DNA of 63,950 bases from Geosporobacter subterraneus DSM 17957 (GTDB taxonomy: Bacteria > Bacillota > Clostridia > Peptostreptococcales > Thermotaleaceae): NCBI RefSeq assembly GCF_900142145.1, contig NZ_FQZV01000022.1, positions 1 through 63,950 on the forward strand. Direction: 5' to 3'. Shown piece by piece: positions 63,947 to 63,950 of this stretch. Both the position numbers and the translations under genes were made by a program. The first letter of the stretch is position 1. Each line of letters begins with the position of its first letter. The notes below the pieces were generated by a model. The model did not search any database and was not told where the DNA came from. It saw only the letters and a program-made list of their open reading frames with translations.

Positions 63947-63950
63947 TTAA

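Overview
The window is a low-GC, gene-dense chromosomal segment of an anaerobic spore-forming Firmicute, most likely a clostridium of the Alkaliphilus type (inference from gene content and order; no database was searched). The clues are sporulation sigma factor SigH, a CsxC-like spore-surface protein, T-box leaders, a B12-dependent ribonucleotide reductase, ThyX, DapL-type lysine synthesis, an archaeal-type ProS and the Firmicute block ctsR-mcsA-mcsB-clpC-radA-disA-carD-yacL-ispD/ispF-gltX-cysE-cysS-mrnC-rlmB-yacP-sigH.

Layout. 1-1475: a complete insertion sequence with inverted ends and a 6-bp target duplication. 1.5-24.4 kb: single genes and short units (thioredoxin-like protein, nrdJ, D-2-hydroxyacid dehydrogenase, lipid kinase, alpha/beta hydrolase, ASCH-like protein, dapL on the minus strand, M15 peptidase, T-box-leuS, FAD/Fe-S oxidoreductase, degV, csxC-like, ferritin, PfpI, Nif3-like, a divergent EF-G). 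Between them lie three gene wrecks (helicase N-terminus joined to an ABC permease C-terminus; a ferredoxin-domain remnant) and several dispersed hairpin repeats. 24.4-29.8 kb: two small unknown proteins and the CtsR-controlled ctsR-mcsA-mcsB-clpC stress operon. 29.9-32.4 kb: ACT-domain regulator, thrC, thrB. 32.7-39.0 kb: radA, disA, a small MazG-like protein, carD, PIN/TRAM protein, ispD.

39.1-51.7 kb: a block that separates ispD from ispF. It carries hprK (minus strand), a promoter-plus-terminator unit that may encode a small RNA, and a long co-directional cluster: SorC-type regulator, GutM, glucitol-family PTS IIC, IIBC and IIA, a Rossmann+SAF oxidoreductase, a Cof-type HAD phosphatase, a complete TPP-dependent dehydrogenase complex (E1alpha, E1beta, E2, E3) and an HPr protein, followed by a short zinc-ribbon protein. 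I read it as a polyol catabolic system: PTS uptake gives a polyol phosphate, the SAF protein oxidises it, the HAD enzyme may remove phosphate, and the acetoin-dehydrogenase-like complex cleaves or decarboxylates the product to an acyl-CoA. No sorbitol-6-phosphate dehydrogenase, aldolase or isomerase is present, so this is not the standard sorbitol route. It is the best candidate for an undescribed system here.

51.7-63.95 kb: ispF, T-box-proS, gltX, T-box-cysE-cysS, mrnC, thyX, rlmB, yacP, sigH, tRNA-Thr(GGT) and tuf, which ends four bases before the window does. The three T-box leaders have specifier codons matching Leu, Pro and Cys. Homology calls rest on recognising motifs and family features by eye.
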